From Sphingomonas trueperi (lineage in GTDB: Bacteria > Pseudomonadota > Alphaproteobacteria > Sphingomonadales > Sphingomonadaceae), in NCBI RefSeq assembly GCF_011927635.1, contig NZ_JAATJB010000006.1, positions 170,397 through 234,396 of the forward strand: DNA of 64,000 nt, read 5' to 3'. Under the pieces are notes generated by a model. It made no database searches. It worked only from the letters and a program-made list of their open reading frames with translations, and was not told the origin of the DNA. The translations under genes were made by a program, and so were the position numbers. Positions 19,564 to 31,982 of the stretch are shown one piece after another; position 1 is the first letter of the stretch, and every line of letters begins with the position of its first letter.

Positions 19564-21609
19564 CTACAGCGTCCGGCGGATCTGCACGTAGAGATACTGG
19601 CCGCGCCGCTGAACGCGCCGTTCGCGATAGGCCAGCGGCGAGGCGTTGCGCTCGCCGGTATATACGTCGCGGTCGTAGATGCGCGCGGGGTTGGTGAGGT
19701 TGCCGGCGTCGAGCCGGATCGTCAGCTTCTTGCTCGGCTTCCAGATGCCGTAGATCTCGACGACCGGTTCGATCTCGGTCGTCCGGAACTCGCCGATTCG
19801 GTAGAGGTTCGTCCCAGGCTGGCCGCAGCTGCCGTACACGCCATAGGTGAAGCGGCCGCCGAACAGGTCCTGGCTGAAGCTGCCCGAGCAGGTGAACGGC
19901 ACTTCATTGGTGTAGCGACGCCGCTCGCGGGTCAGCGGATCGGTGACGTGGCTGCGCACCACCGCGGCATTGCCGCGGAAGCGCGCATCCTTGATGCCCA
20001 GCTTGTCGAAGGGCAGGGTCAGCGTGGTCGACAGCGTGTCGCGGGTGCCCGTGCCGATATTGCCGATCGCGTCGAACCCGCCCTCCAGCGGAATATAGTC
20101 GATCACGTGCCGGGTCGCCTCGTGCTTGGCGCCCAGCTCCAGCGCCCCCTTGCCCCAGAAGCGATGCTCGAACACGGCCTCCAGCGTCAGCGTCTGCTCG
20201 GGCCGCAGATCGCCATTGCCGGCGCGGACCGTGCCGAGGTTGATCTCGGTCGCGGCGACGAAATTGGTGAAATCGAGCTGGCTGACGCTCTCCTCGGCGC
20301 GCAGCCGAACCTGGTCGCGCGCGGTGGGGCGCAGGGTCAGCTGCACACGCGGCTTGGGGTAGAAGAAGGCACGGCTGCGCTGGGTGTCGCCATCGGCGCG
20401 GATGCGCGACATTTCGGTGCGCAGCCCCGCCTCCAGCGTCACCGGCCCCGAGGGCTGCCAGCGCGCCAGTCCGAACAGTTCGCCGCGCACCTCGCTGACG
20501 AACACCTTCTCGTCCGGCAGCGCCACGGGGGCGCCCTCCTCGGTATAGGTCGTGCGGTTGTCGAGGAAATTATAGGCGATCTCGCCGCCGCCCTCGAACG
20601 ACAGCTTGGTGCTCGCCTTGTGGCGCAGGATCGTGCGCAGGATCGATTCGCCCGTGCGCGACTGCTGGCCGAAGGTGGAATCGAAGCTGCCGATCAGCGT
20701 ATCCGAATCATAGCCGAGATGGCCCAGCCGCTGCAGCCCGATCACCTCGACCTCGCTCTTCCGGCCGAGCGACCGCGTCCAGTTCGCCCCGAGTTCGCCC
20801 TTCCACTGATGGGTGATGTCGGTCGCGCGGGTATAGCTGCCGGTGCCTTCCAGCGTCGTCACCGTGAAGCTGGTGGGGTAGTCGAGATAGTCGAAGCGAC
20901 CGTTGAGGGTGAGCAGGCCGCCGCCGGCGGCGCGCTGGATCGTCGAGCGCAGGATCGCGGTGCGGTCGCGGTCCCACAGGTCGAGTGCCTGGCGGACGAG
21001 CAGATTGCCCGCGGCGTCGCGGCGGACGCGATAGCCCTGCGCGGTGCCGCTGGTGCGATCGCTGATCAACTCGAGCGAGACTTCGTCGCGGCGATCGCCG
21101 TCGCGCCGGGCATATTGCAGCGTCACGTCGGGCCCGACATAGCCGTCGCGGTAGATATAGCTCTGGAAGTTGATCAGCGTCTCGGTCGAGGCGGTGCGCT
21201 TGAGCACCACATTGGCGATCACCGCGCGGCCCTGCATGTCGATGCCCGGTGCGCCGCCGCGGATCAGCTCGATCCGCGCGACGCTGCCTGCGCTGATCCG
21301 GCGCAGGATCTCGCCCAGGCCATCGGTCTTGGAGGCGGGCGGCTTGCCGTCGATCAGCACGTTGCCGGTGTTGCCGGCGATACCGCGGGCATCGCCATTG
21401 CCCACGTCGAGGGTGAATCCCGGCAGGCGCTGCACCATGTCCAGCGCGGTCGGCAGCGCGGTATTGGCGAAGAAGTCCGGGCCATAGACCAGCACCCCCG
21501 CGGCGGGCGGTGCGCCGGGGGGGCCTGAGGCCGGGTCAGGCTGCTGCTGTGCGAACGCGGTGACAGGGCAGGCCAGTACGGCGGCTGCCAAAACGCACCT
21601 GACTTTCAT
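19564..21609 (-). CDS. TonB-dependent receptor (681 aa)
   Basis: Signal peptide 1-20 (VTAFA|Q), a Pro/Gly-rich segment, then a plug with LPTALDMVQRLPGFTLDVG, NVLIDGKPPASKTD (86-96), ILRRISAGSVARIELIRGGA and GIDMQGRAVIANV. This LIDGKxPxSK / GAPGIDMQGR plug marks a receptor subfamily frequent in Sphingomonadales and Caulobacterales whose ligands are unknown. Barrel strands follow, with an NLTNPARIYDRD late motif. The terminal residues are QIRRTL, with Leu rather than Phe. Start at 21609 gives a proper signal peptide; the 27-codon upstream extension does not. Monocistronic. Confidence 0.92.
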   Translation of the reverse strand: MKVRCVLAAAVLACPVTAFAQQQPDPASGPPGAPPAAGVLVYGPDFFANTALPTALDMVQRLPGFTLDVGNGDARGIAGNTGNVLIDGKPPASKTDGLGEILRRISAGSVARIELIRGGAPGIDMQGRAVIANVVLKRTASTETLINFQSYIYRDGYVGPDVTLQYARRDGDRRDEVSLELISDRTSGTAQGYRVRRDAAGNLLVRQALDLWDRDRTAILRSTIQRAAGGGLLTLNGRFDYLDYPTSFTVTTLEGTGSYTRATDITHQWKGELGANWTRSLGRKSEVEVIGLQRLGHLGYDSDTLIGSFDSTFGQQSRTGESILRTILRHKASTKLSFEGGGEIAYNFLDNRTTYTEEGAPVALPDEKVFVSEVRGELFGLARWQPSGPVTLEAGLRTEMSRIRADGDTQRSRAFFYPKPRVQLTLRPTARDQVRLRAEESVSQLDFTNFVAATEINLGTVRAGNGDLRPEQTLTLEAVFEHRFWGKGALELGAKHEATRHVIDYIPLEGGFDAIGNIGTGTRDTLSTTLTLPFDKLGIKDARFRGNAAVVRSHVTDPLTRERRRYTNEVPFTCSGSFSQDLFGGRFTYGVYGSCGQPGTNLYRIGEFRTTEIEPVVEIYGIWKPSKKLTIRLDAGNLTNPARIYDRDVYTGERNASPLAYRERRVQRRGQYLYVQIRRTL

Positions 21610-21756
21610 TCGACTCGAAATGTCCCCCCAGGAACAACAAGATAATTGCTCCTCCGGGCAAGTCTGGCCGAAGCCGCGCAAGCTTTGCAAATGAAAACCG
21701 GGCGTTAAGCAACTTTCGGGGGTCTGGCGTGCCGTTCGCGCAACAGAGATGTGATC

Positions 21757-22941
21757 TTATATCGCTTGTGCCGCCGCCCAGCCGCTCGCCCAGGCCCATT
21801 GGAAATTATAGCCGCCGAGCCAGCCGGTAACGTCCACTGCCTCGCCGATCGCGTATAGGCCGGGCACTTTCCGCGCTTCCATGGTCTGCGAGGAAAGGTC
21901 GGCGGTGCTGATTCCGCCGACGGTCACCTCGGCCTTGGCGAAGCCCTCGCTGCCGTTGGGGGTGAAGCGCCAGCCGGCCAGCTGCGCCTCCGCCTGTTCC
22001 AGCAGCGCGTCGCGGCAATTGCCGAGCTCGCTGGGCAGCGCGATGCGTTCGGCCAGGGTGGTGGCGAGCCGGTCGGGCAGCTGGCGGTTCAGCAGGGCAC
22101 GGAGGCCCAGGCGGGGCTCGCTGCGCTTGGCCTCGCGCAGCCAGCCCCTCGGTTGCTCGGGCAGGAAGTCGATGGCGATCGACTCACCGTGTTTCCAATA
22201 GGACGAGACCTGCAGGATCGCCGGGCCGGAGAGGCCGCGATGGGTGAACAGCGCCGCCTCGCGGAAGCTTGCCTTGCCGGCGCGCGCGGCGACGGGGGTG
22301 GAGACGCCGGAGAGATCGCGGAACAGCGCCTGGTCGGCGCCGAGCGTGAGGGGGACGAGCGCGGGGCGGGGCTCGACCACCTTGAGGCCGAAGCGGCGGG
22401 CGAGATCATAGGCGAAGCCGGTCGCGCCGAGCTTGGGGATCGCCGGGCCGCCGGTGGCGATGACGAGGGCAGGGGCCTCGGCAACGCCCTTGCTCGTAGT
22501 CACGCGGAAGTGGCCATCGGCATGGTCGACATCGGTGATGCTTGCGCCGAGCTGGATGGTCACGCCGCCCATCGCGCATTCGCCCAGCAGCAGCTCGACG
22601 ATCTGCCGCGCCGAGCCGTCGCAGAACAGCTGGCCCAGCGTCTTCTCGTGCCAGGCGATGCCGTGGCGCTCGACCAGCGCGAGGAAGTCCTGCGCCGTGT
22701 AGCGGCCGAGCGCCGACTTGGCGAAATGCGGGTTGGCGGAGAGGTAGCGATCGGGCGCGGTGCCGAGATTGGTGAAGTTGCACCGCCCGCCGCCGGAAAT
22801 GAGGATCTTCTTCCCCGGCGCCTCGGCATGGTCGAGCAGCAGCACCCGGCGCCCGCGCTGGCCCGCCATCGCGGCGCAGAACATTCCCGCCGCGCCGGCG
22901 CCGAGGATGATTGCGTCATGGGTGCCGAGGGGGCTGGTCAT
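21757..22941 (-). CDS. BaiN/RdsA-family flavoprotein (HI0933-like)
   Basis: 394 residues. N-terminal FAD-binding Rossmann motif ILGAGAAGMFCA, then the family-specific APGKKILISGGGRCNFTN segment, a mid-chain VIATGGPAIPKLGATG motif, and C-terminal AIGEAVDVTGWLGGYNFQWA. This is the HI0933/YhiN/BaiN family of NAD(P)/FAD-dependent oxidoreductases; members include bile-acid enoyl reductases, but most have no proven substrate. Separate from lpd by a terminator on the same strand, so it has its own promoter in the short gap 22942-22978. Confidence 0.93.
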   Translation of the reverse strand: MTSPLGTHDAIILGAGAAGMFCAAMAGQRGRRVLLLDHAEAPGKKILISGGGRCNFTNLGTAPDRYLSANPHFAKSALGRYTAQDFLALVERHGIAWHEKTLGQLFCDGSARQIVELLLGECAMGGVTIQLGASITDVDHADGHFRVTTSKGVAEAPALVIATGGPAIPKLGATGFAYDLARRFGLKVVEPRPALVPLTLGADQALFRDLSGVSTPVAARAGKASFREAALFTHRGLSGPAILQVSSYWKHGESIAIDFLPEQPRGWLREAKRSEPRLGLRALLNRQLPDRLATTLAERIALPSELGNCRDALLEQAEAQLAGWRFTPNGSEGFAKAEVTVGGISTADLSSQTMEARKVPGLYAIGEAVDVTGWLGGYNFQWAWASGWAAAQAI

Positions 22942-22978
22942 GGCTGGCCGTTAGCGTGGTTCAAGGAGTCCGAACAGC

Positions 22979-23005
22979 AAAACGCCGCCGGGGATGCCGG
23001 CGGCG
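22979..23005 (-). terminator. Intrinsic terminator after lpd
   Basis: On the minus strand, CGCCGCCGG and its complement form a 9-bp stem followed by TTTT. It ends the TCA operon before the BaiN-like gene. Confidence 0.8.
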
Positions 23006-23030
23006 CTTGCTTCGGTCCGAATGGGTCGGA

Positions 23031-24425
<1,395 letters not shown>

Positions 24426-24488
24426 TGTTCGCTCCACGCGTGCTCCGGCCGTGGCGGGAGCGCAGGGGGGTAGCCCCTTAAGGGTTTT

Positions 24489-24513
24489 GCGCCCCCGCTT
24501 TTGGCGGGAGCGC
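24489..24513 (-). other. Hairpin between sucB and lpdA
   Basis: GCGCTCCCGC pairs with GCGGGGGCGC (one mismatch) around a short loop; no T-run follows. It may set the ratio of E2 to E3 mRNA by processing or protection. Role inferred. Confidence 0.45.
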
Positions 24514-24520
24514 AAGGGAA

Positions 24521-25741
24521 TTACAGGTCGATCAGCAGACGGGTCGGATCCTCGATCGCGTTCTTGATCGCGACGAGGAAGGTCACCGCCTCGCGGCCGT
24601 CGATCAGGCGGTGGTCGTAGCTGAGTGCCAGATACATCATCGGGCGAACGACGACCTGGCCGTCACGGACGACCGGGCGCTCCTCAATGCGGTGCAGGCC
24701 CAGCACGGCCGACTGCGGCGGGTTGATGATCGGGGTCGACATCAGCGAGCCGAACACACCGCCGTTCGAGATGGTGAAGGTCCCGCCCTTCATCTCGTCC
24801 ATCTTGAGCGAGCCGTCCTTGGCGCGCTTGCCGAAGTCGCCGATCGTGCGCTCGATACCGGCGACCGACAGGTCCTGCGCGTCGCGGATCACCGGCACGA
24901 CCAGGCCCTGCGGGGCCGAGACCGCGACCGAGATGTCGCAATAATCGTGGTAGACGATCTCGTCGCCCTCGATCGAGCCGTTGACGCCGGGGATGTCCTT
25001 GAGCGCCATGCAGGCGGCCTTCACGAAGAAGCCCATGAAGCCCAGGCGGACGCCGTGCTTCTTCTCGAACAGGTCCTTGTACTTGGCGCGCGCCTCGATC
25101 ACCGCGGTCATGTCCACGTCGTTGAACGTGGTGAGCATGGCGGCGGTGTTCTGCGCTTCCTTGAGGCGCTTGGCAACGGTCTGGCGCAGGCGGGTCATCC
25201 GCACGCGCTCTTCCTTGCGACCGCCGGTGGCTGCCGGAGCGGCTGCCGGGGCAGGCGCAGCGGCTGCCGCAGCGGCAGGCTTGCTGCTGGCGGCGGCGAT
25301 CACGTCGTCCTTGGTCAGGCGGCCGTCCTTGCCGGTGCCCTGCACGGTCGAGGGATCGACGCCCGTTTCGAGCACCGCACGGCGGACCGACGGCGACAGC
25401 GCGGCGGCATCGGCCGAGGGGGCCGGGGCAGCGGCGGGCGCCGGGGCAGGCGTTGCAGCCGGGGCAGCGGCGGCGGGAGCCGCAGCCGGAGCGGCGGCCG
25501 CACCTTCACCCGCGATGATCGCGATCACCGCACCCACTTCGACGGTATCGCCGACCTTGACGATCTGCTCGCCCATCACGCCGGCAACCGGCGACGGGAC
25601 TTCGACCGAGACCTTGTCGGTCTCGAGGCTGGCGATCGGCTCGTCGACGCGGACGGGATCGCCCGGATTCTTCAGCCATTCACCGACGGTGGCTTCGGTG
25701 ATCGATTCGCCCAGTACAGGGACTTTGACTTCGGTGGCCAT
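24521..25741 (-). CDS. sucB: Dihydrolipoyllysine succinyltransferase (E2 of 2-oxoglutarate dehydrogenase)
   Basis: 406 residues. Lipoyl domain 1-75 with lipoylated K43 in ETDKVSVEV, a long Ala/Pro linker (about 80-115 and 150-175), an E1/E3-binding domain ([22 protein letters not shown]), and the acyltransferase catalytic domain with H377 and D381 in SYDHRLIDG. Substrate choice (succinyl) is inferred from the sucA neighbour. The ATG at 25741 is two bases after the sucA stop and has AAAGG seven bases before it; a TTG two codons upstream overlaps the sucA stop and is less likely. Confidence 0.97.
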   Translation of the reverse strand: MATEVKVPVLGESITEATVGEWLKNPGDPVRVDEPIASLETDKVSVEVPSPVAGVMGEQIVKVGDTVEVGAVIAIIAGEGAAAAPAAAPAAAAPAATPAPAPAAAPAPSADAAALSPSVRRAVLETGVDPSTVQGTGKDGRLTKDDVIAAASSKPAAAAAAAPAPAAAPAATGGRKEERVRMTRLRQTVAKRLKEAQNTAAMLTTFNDVDMTAVIEARAKYKDLFEKKHGVRLGFMGFFVKAACMALKDIPGVNGSIEGDEIVYHDYCDISVAVSAPQGLVVPVIRDAQDLSVAGIERTIGDFGKRAKDGSLKMDEMKGGTFTISNGGVFGSLMSTPIINPPQSAVLGLHRIEERPVVRDGQVVVRPMMYLALSYDHRLIDGREAVTFLVAIKNAIEDPTRLLIDL

Positions 25742-25743
25742 TT

Positions 25744-28674
25744 TCAACCTTTCCGGGTGCGGCGGATTTCATCGCGGACATTATGGCCGAGCGCGTCGGC
25801 AACGAGCGCGCCCTGCTCTGCGGTGTGGCGCTTCATCAGGCCGGTGGCGGGCGAGGCCGCCGCGGCGCGACCGGCATAGCGCGGACGCTGTACCTTGGTG
25901 CCGGCATCGATCAGGCACTGCTCGATCAGCGGCTCGACGAAGAACCAGTAGCCGTTGTTCTTCGGCTCTTCCTGCGCCCACACCACCTCTTCGAGGTTGG
26001 TCATGCGCTTCAGCCGCTCGGTCAGCGGCTCGCCAGGGAACGGGTAGAGCTGCTCGATCCGGACGATCGCAGTGTTCTTGTCGCCCGCTGCGTCACGTGC
26101 CTCGATCAGATCGTAGGCGACCTTGCCGGTGCAGAGGACGAGGCGCTTCACCTCGGTATCCGCCGGCGCGCTCGGGTCCGACAGGATCCGCTTGAAGTGG
26201 CTGTCGCCCAGGAACTCCTCGGCGCTGGAGACCGCCAGCTTGTGGCGGAGCAGCGACTTCGGCGTGAACTGGATCAGCGGCTTGCGGAAGTTGCGGTGCA
26301 TCTGCCGGCGCAGCAGGTGGAAATAGTTCGCCGGCGTGGTGATGTTCACCACCTGCATGTTGTCCTGCGCGCAGAGCTGGAGGAAGCGCTCCGGACGCGC
26401 CGAGCTGTGCTCGGGGCCCTGGCCTTCATAGCCGTGCGGCAGCAGCATCACCAGGCCGTTGGCCCGGAGCCACTTGGACTCGCCCGACGCGATGAACTGG
26501 TCGATCATGATCTGCGCGCCGTTCACGAAGTCGCCGAACTGCGCTTCCCACAGCACCAGCGCCTTCGGATCGGCCAGCGCATAGCCGTATTCGAAGCCGA
26601 GCACGCCATATTCGCTGAGCGGCGAATCGAGCACCTCGAAGCTGCCGTGCGGCACCGTGGTGAGCGGCACATACTTGGCCTCGGTCTTCTGGTCGACCCA
26701 GACGGCATGGCGCTGCGAGAAGGTGCCGCGGCCCGAATCCTGGCCGGACAGGCGCACCGCATAGCCTTCCGAGAGCAGCGAGCCGAAGGCCAGCGCCTCG
26801 CCGGTCGCCCAATCGAAATTGGTGCCCGACTTGAACATCTCGCGCTTGGCATCGAGCACGCGGCCGAGGGTCTTGTGGATCTCGAGATCCTCGGGGACCG
26901 TGGTCAGCGTGCGGCCGAGGCTGTCGAACAGCTTCTTCTCGATGCCGGTCTCGACGTTGCGGCGCGAGCCCTCGCCGTCCGACGGCGCGCCCAGGCCCGA
27001 CCAGCGGCCGGCGAACCAGTCCGCCTTGTTCGGCAGATAGGTCTTGCCCGCCTCGAACTCGCCTTCGAGCAGGGTGGTGAACTGGTGGGTCTTCTCGTCG
27101 ATGAAGCCCTGGTCGACCACGCCCTCGGCGATCAGCTTCTGGCCATAGATGCTGCTCACACCCGGGTGCTGGCGGATCTTCTGGTACATCAGCGGCTGGG
27201 TGAAGCCGGGCTCGTCGCCTTCATTGTGGCCGAAGCGGCGATAGCACCACATGTCGATCACGATGTCGCGGTGGAATTCCTGGCGGAACTCGATCGCCAC
27301 CTTGCAGGCGAAGGTCACGGCTTCGGGATCGTCGCCGTTGACGTGCAGGATCGGCGCCTGGACGCCCTTGGCGACGTCCGACGGATAGGGCGAGGAGCGC
27401 GCGAACTGCGGGCTCGTCGTGAAGCCGACCTGGTTGTTGATGACGAAGTGGATGCAGCCGCCGGTGTTGTAGCCGCGGATGCCGGAGAAGCCGAGCGTCT
27501 CCCACACGATGCCCTGGCCGGCGAACGCCGCGTCGCCGTGGATCAGCACCGGCAGCACCTGCTCGTGCTTTTCCAGGTCGCCGCGGATGGTCTGCAGCGC
27601 GCGCGCCTTGCCGAGCACGACCGGATCGGCCGCCTCGAGGTGCGACGGGTTGGCGACCAGCGACATATGGACGCTGATGCCGTCGAACTGGCGATCGGTG
27701 GAGGTGCCGAGGTGATACTTCACGTCGCCCGAACCGGCGACGTCGTCCGGGTTGGCCGAACCGCCGCCAAACTCATGGAAGATCACCCGGAACGGCTTTT
27801 CCATGACGTTGGCGAGCATGTTCAGGCGGCCGCGATGGGCCATGCCGTACACGATCTCGCGGACGCCCTGCTGGCCGCCGTACTTGATGATCGCTTCCAT
27901 CGCCGGGATCATCGATTCGCCGCCGTCGAGGCCGAACCGCTTGGTGCCGACATATTTCTTGCCGAGGAACTTTTCCCACTGCTCGGCTTCGATCACCTTG
28001 GACAGGATCGCCTTCTTGCCGTCGGGCGTGAAGGTGATCGCCTTGTCCTTGCCTTCCATCCGGTCCTGGAGGAAGCGGCGCTCCTCCACGTCCGCGATGT
28101 GCATATATTCGAGGCCGACATTACCGCAGTAATTGGCCTGGAGGATCGCGACGATCTCGCGCACCGTGGCGTGCTGCAGGCCGAGCGCGCCGCCGAGATA
28201 GATCGGGCGATCGAGATCGGCGCCCGAGAAGCCGTGATATTCCGGCGTCAGGTCGGCGGGCAGGTTCTGGCGGGCGAGGCCCAGCGGATCGAGATTGGCG
28301 GCGAGATGGCCGCGCACCCGGTAGGTGCGGATCAGCATCATCGCGCGGATCGAATCTTCCGCGGCCTTGGTCACGTCCGCCGTCGAGGCGGCGGGAGCGG
28401 CCGGCTTGGCCGGCGCGCCGCCCTTGGCGGGCTTCGGCGCGGGCTCCATCTGGGTGGGGTCGAGCCCGGCCGTCAGCGCGTCGGTTTCGGTCAGCGGCCA
28501 GTTGGTCCGCTGCCAGCTGGGGCCCGAGGCGGTCGATTCGAGACCCTCGAACCAGGTCCGCCAGCTGGGTTCCACCGAAGCCGGATCGCTCTTGTAGCGC
28601 CGGTACAAAGTCTCGACGAAGCCGGGGCTCACACCGCCGGCGATGTCGTCGAAGTCGAGGCCTTCATAGCCCAT
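25744..28674 (-). CDS. sucA: 2-oxoglutarate dehydrogenase E1 component
   Basis: About 976 residues, in the typical range (930-1000). N-terminal segment [31 protein letters not shown], an Ala/Pro spacer, then the thiamine diphosphate domain with [28 protein letters not shown] and [11 protein letters not shown], and the C-terminal transketolase-like part with [11 protein letters not shown]. Decarboxylates 2-oxoglutarate and transfers succinyl to SucB. Two in-frame ATGs stand six bases apart (28680 and 28674); the GGAAG ribosome site is spaced correctly only for the second, which is chosen. Between it and sucD lies an inverted repeat. Confidence 0.97.
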   Translation of the reverse strand: MGYEGLDFDDIAGGVSPGFVETLYRRYKSDPASVEPSWRTWFEGLESTASGPSWQRTNWPLTETDALTAGLDPTQMEPAPKPAKGGAPAKPAAPAASTADVTKAAEDSIRAMMLIRTYRVRGHLAANLDPLGLARQNLPADLTPEYHGFSGADLDRPIYLGGALGLQHATVREIVAILQANYCGNVGLEYMHIADVEERRFLQDRMEGKDKAITFTPDGKKAILSKVIEAEQWEKFLGKKYVGTKRFGLDGGESMIPAMEAIIKYGGQQGVREIVYGMAHRGRLNMLANVMEKPFRVIFHEFGGGSANPDDVAGSGDVKYHLGTSTDRQFDGISVHMSLVANPSHLEAADPVVLGKARALQTIRGDLEKHEQVLPVLIHGDAAFAGQGIVWETLGFSGIRGYNTGGCIHFVINNQVGFTTSPQFARSSPYPSDVAKGVQAPILHVNGDDPEAVTFACKVAIEFRQEFHRDIVIDMWCYRRFGHNEGDEPGFTQPLMYQKIRQHPGVSSIYGQKLIAEGVVDQGFIDEKTHQFTTLLEGEFEAGKTYLPNKADWFAGRWSGLGAPSDGEGSRRNVETGIEKKLFDSLGRTLTTVPEDLEIHKTLGRVLDAKREMFKSGTNFDWATGEALAFGSLLSEGYAVRLSGQDSGRGTFSQRHAVWVDQKTEAKYVPLTTVPHGSFEVLDSPLSEYGVLGFEYGYALADPKALVLWEAQFGDFVNGAQIMIDQFIASGESKWLRANGLVMLLPHGYEGQGPEHSSARPERFLQLCAQDNMQVVNITTPANYFHLLRRQMHRNFRKPLIQFTPKSLLRHKLAVSSAEEFLGDSHFKRILSDPSAPADTEVKRLVLCTGKVAYDLIEARDAAGDKNTAIVRIEQLYPFPGEPLTERLKRMTNLEEVVWAQEEPKNNGYWFFVEPLIEQCLIDAGTKVQRPRYAGRAAAASPATGLMKRHTAEQGALVADALGHNVRDEIRRTRKG

Positions 28675-28694
28675 GATCATGCTTCCGTTCGTGT

Positions 28695-28728
28695 TAGCGC
28701 TCCCATTCCCACCTATATAGGAGCGCTA
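28695..28728. promoter_or_regulatory. Inverted repeat with internal TATATA between sucD and sucA
   Basis: TAGCGCTCC (28695-28703) and GGAGCGCTA (28720-28728) are perfect 9-bp arms around a 16-base loop that contains CTATATAG. It could be an RNA hairpin in the operon transcript, or an operator straddling an internal -10 for sucA. No T-run, so not a simple terminator. Confidence 0.5.
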
Positions 28729-28738
28729 CCGTTGCAGT

Positions 28739-29623
28739 TTAGCCCTTCAGCGCTTCCAGCAGCGTCTCGCCGAGCAGCGAGGGGCTGGGGGAGACGCGGA
28801 TGCCGGCGGCTTCCATCGCCGCGATCTTGTCCTCGGCGCCGCCCTGGCCGCCCGAGACGATCGCTCCGGCATGGCCCATGCGGCGGCCCGGAGGCGCGGT
28901 GCGACCCGCGATGAAGCCGGCCATCGGCTTCTTGCGGCCACGCTTGGCCTCGTCGATCAGGAACTGGGCCGCTTCTTCTTCCGCCGAGCCGCCGATCTCG
29001 CCGATCATGATGATCGACTGGGTAGCGTCGTCGGCGAGGAACAGCTCGAGCACGTCGATGAAGTTGGTGCCATTGACCGGGTCACCGCCGATGCCGACGG
29101 CCGTGGTCTGGCCCAGGCCGGCGTTGGTGGTCTGGAACACCGCCTCATAGGTGAGGGTGCCCGAGCGCGACACGACGCCCACCGAGCCCTTGGAGAAGAT
29201 CGAGCCCGGCATGATGCCGATCTTGCACTCGCCCGGCGTCAGCACGCCCGGGCAGTTCGGGCCGATCAGGCGCGACTTGGAGCCGGAGAGCGCGCGCTTC
29301 ACCTTGACCATGTCGAGCACCGGAATGCCCTCGGTGATCGCGACGATCAGCGGGATCTCGGCATCGATCGCCTCGAGGATCGAATCCGCCGCGAAGGGGG
29401 GCGGCACGTAGATCACGCTGGCGTCGGCGCCGGTCTTGTCCTTGGCTTCGGCGACCGTGTCGTACACGGGCAGGCCGATATGCGTGCTACCGCCCTTGCC
29501 GGGGGTGACGCCGCCGACCATCTGCGTGCCATAGGCAAGCGCCTGCTCGGTGTGGAACGTGCCGGTGGCACCGGTCATCCCCTGGACGATGACCTTGGTG
29601 TTCTTGTCGACGAGGATGCTCAT
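28739..29623 (-). CDS. sucD: Succinyl-CoA synthetase alpha subunit
   Basis: 294 residues. N-terminal CoA-binding Rossmann domain ([25 protein letters not shown]), ligase domain with [12 protein letters not shown] and the phospho-His motif [10 protein letters not shown] (His about 251). Forms the alpha half of the enzyme that makes ATP/GTP from succinyl-CoA. Its partner sucC, normally directly upstream, is not here; instead the preceding gene encodes a secreted unknown protein whose stop codon abuts this ATG with no gap. All catalytic residues are present. Confidence 0.97.
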   Translation of the reverse strand: MSILVDKNTKVIVQGMTGATGTFHTEQALAYGTQMVGGVTPGKGGSTHIGLPVYDTVAEAKDKTGADASVIYVPPPFAADSILEAIDAEIPLIVAITEGIPVLDMVKVKRALSGSKSRLIGPNCPGVLTPGECKIGIMPGSIFSKGSVGVVSRSGTLTYEAVFQTTNAGLGQTTAVGIGGDPVNGTNFIDVLELFLADDATQSIIMIGEIGGSAEEEAAQFLIDEAKRGRKKPMAGFIAGRTAPPGRRMGHAGAIVSGGQGGAEDKIAAMEAAGIRVSPSPSLLGETLLEALKG

Positions 29624-31227
<1,604 letters not shown>

Positions 31228-31271
31228 CTATAATAGCGAGGCTGCAACCCGGGATTCGGCTTAGGCGCAGG

Positions 31272-31301
31272 AATATCTTTGCAAATGGTTCGCAAGTGCA
31301 A
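31272..31301 (-). promoter_or_regulatory. Probable mdh operon promoter with Fur-like palindrome in spacer
   Basis: On the minus strand: -35 TTGCAC (31296-31301), 18-bp spacer, -10 GATATT (31272-31277). The spacer carries the imperfect palindrome TTGCGAACCATTTGCAA (31279-31295), close to the TTGCGAAT-centred Fur boxes known in alphaproteobacteria. Distance from the -10 to the mdh ATG is about 115 bp. Both assignments are by eye. Confidence 0.5.
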
Positions 31302-31379
31302 TAGTGAGCGATTGCGGCGGATTTGCGTGGGTCCGGCGCGTGGGGGTGCCGGCGCGGCGCAAGCGCTGCCCGCGACCGA

Positions 31380-31967
31380 CTAGGCCGCGCGGGGCTTCCA
31401 GGTAAGTACGCGCCAGATATAGAAGATCAGCATGGCCACCACGCCGATGACGATCGCCGGGGTGACGAACCGGTCGATCTCGGCAACGGCGGCCCCGAGG
31501 CCATAGCCCACGCCGACCAGCGCCGCGTTCCACAAGGCGCTGCCCGCGGCGGTGTAGAGACAGAATTTCCAGAAGGGCATGTGCATCAGCCCCGCAGGCA
31601 ACGAAATGATCGTGCGGCCGAAGGGCATGAAGCGGAACACGAAGATCGTCGGGCCACCCCAGCGATCGAAATAGCCCTTGAAGCGCTCGACGTCGTGCCA
31701 CTCGACCGTGAGCCAGCGGCCCCAGCGCGCGACGAAGGGCTGCAGCCGCTCATAGCCGAGCCGCCGCCCGATCTCCCACCAGAAGAGATTGCCGAGCACC
31801 GTGCCGAGCGTGCCTATCAGCACCAGCAGTACGGGATCGAAATGCCCGCGCGCCGCGCCGATGCCGGCCATCCCCATGATTGCCTCGGACGGGACCGGGG
31901 GAATCACGTTTTCCAGCACCATCAGCAGGAAGATGCCCCAATAGCCCCAGCCGAGGACCATGCCCAT
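31380..31967 (-). CDS. DedA/SNARE-associated family membrane protein
   Basis: 195 residues with about five hydrophobic segments. Family motifs are ENVIPPVPSEAIMGMAG near the N-terminus, GNLFWWEIGRRLG, and the arginine-containing FRFMPFGRTIISLPAG in the middle (F/P-x-R-x-x-R-T type). DedA proteins are inner-membrane lipid transporters/flippases needed for envelope homeostasis (undecaprenyl phosphate or phospholipid recycling). It follows gshB by 15 bp, so it belongs to the rsmI-yraN-gshB transcript. Start 31967; a second ATG two codons downstream is an alternative. Confidence 0.9.
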   Translation of the reverse strand: MGMVLGWGYWGIFLLMVLENVIPPVPSEAIMGMAGIGAARGHFDPVLLVLIGTLGTVLGNLFWWEIGRRLGYERLQPFVARWGRWLTVEWHDVERFKGYFDRWGGPTIFVFRFMPFGRTIISLPAGLMHMPFWKFCLYTAAGSALWNAALVGVGYGLGAAVAEIDRFVTPAIVIGVVAMLIFYIWRVLTWKPRAA

Positions 31968-31982
31968 CGCTTCAGGCCCCGT

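Noticed and set aside
21680..21700. TTGCAAATGAAAACC upstream of the 681-aa TonB receptor as a Fur box
   Set aside because: Only one half-site matches; the other half is not palindromic.
25783..28914. 1043-codon open frame opposite sucA
   Set aside because: Antisense shadow of 2-oxoglutarate dehydrogenase E1.
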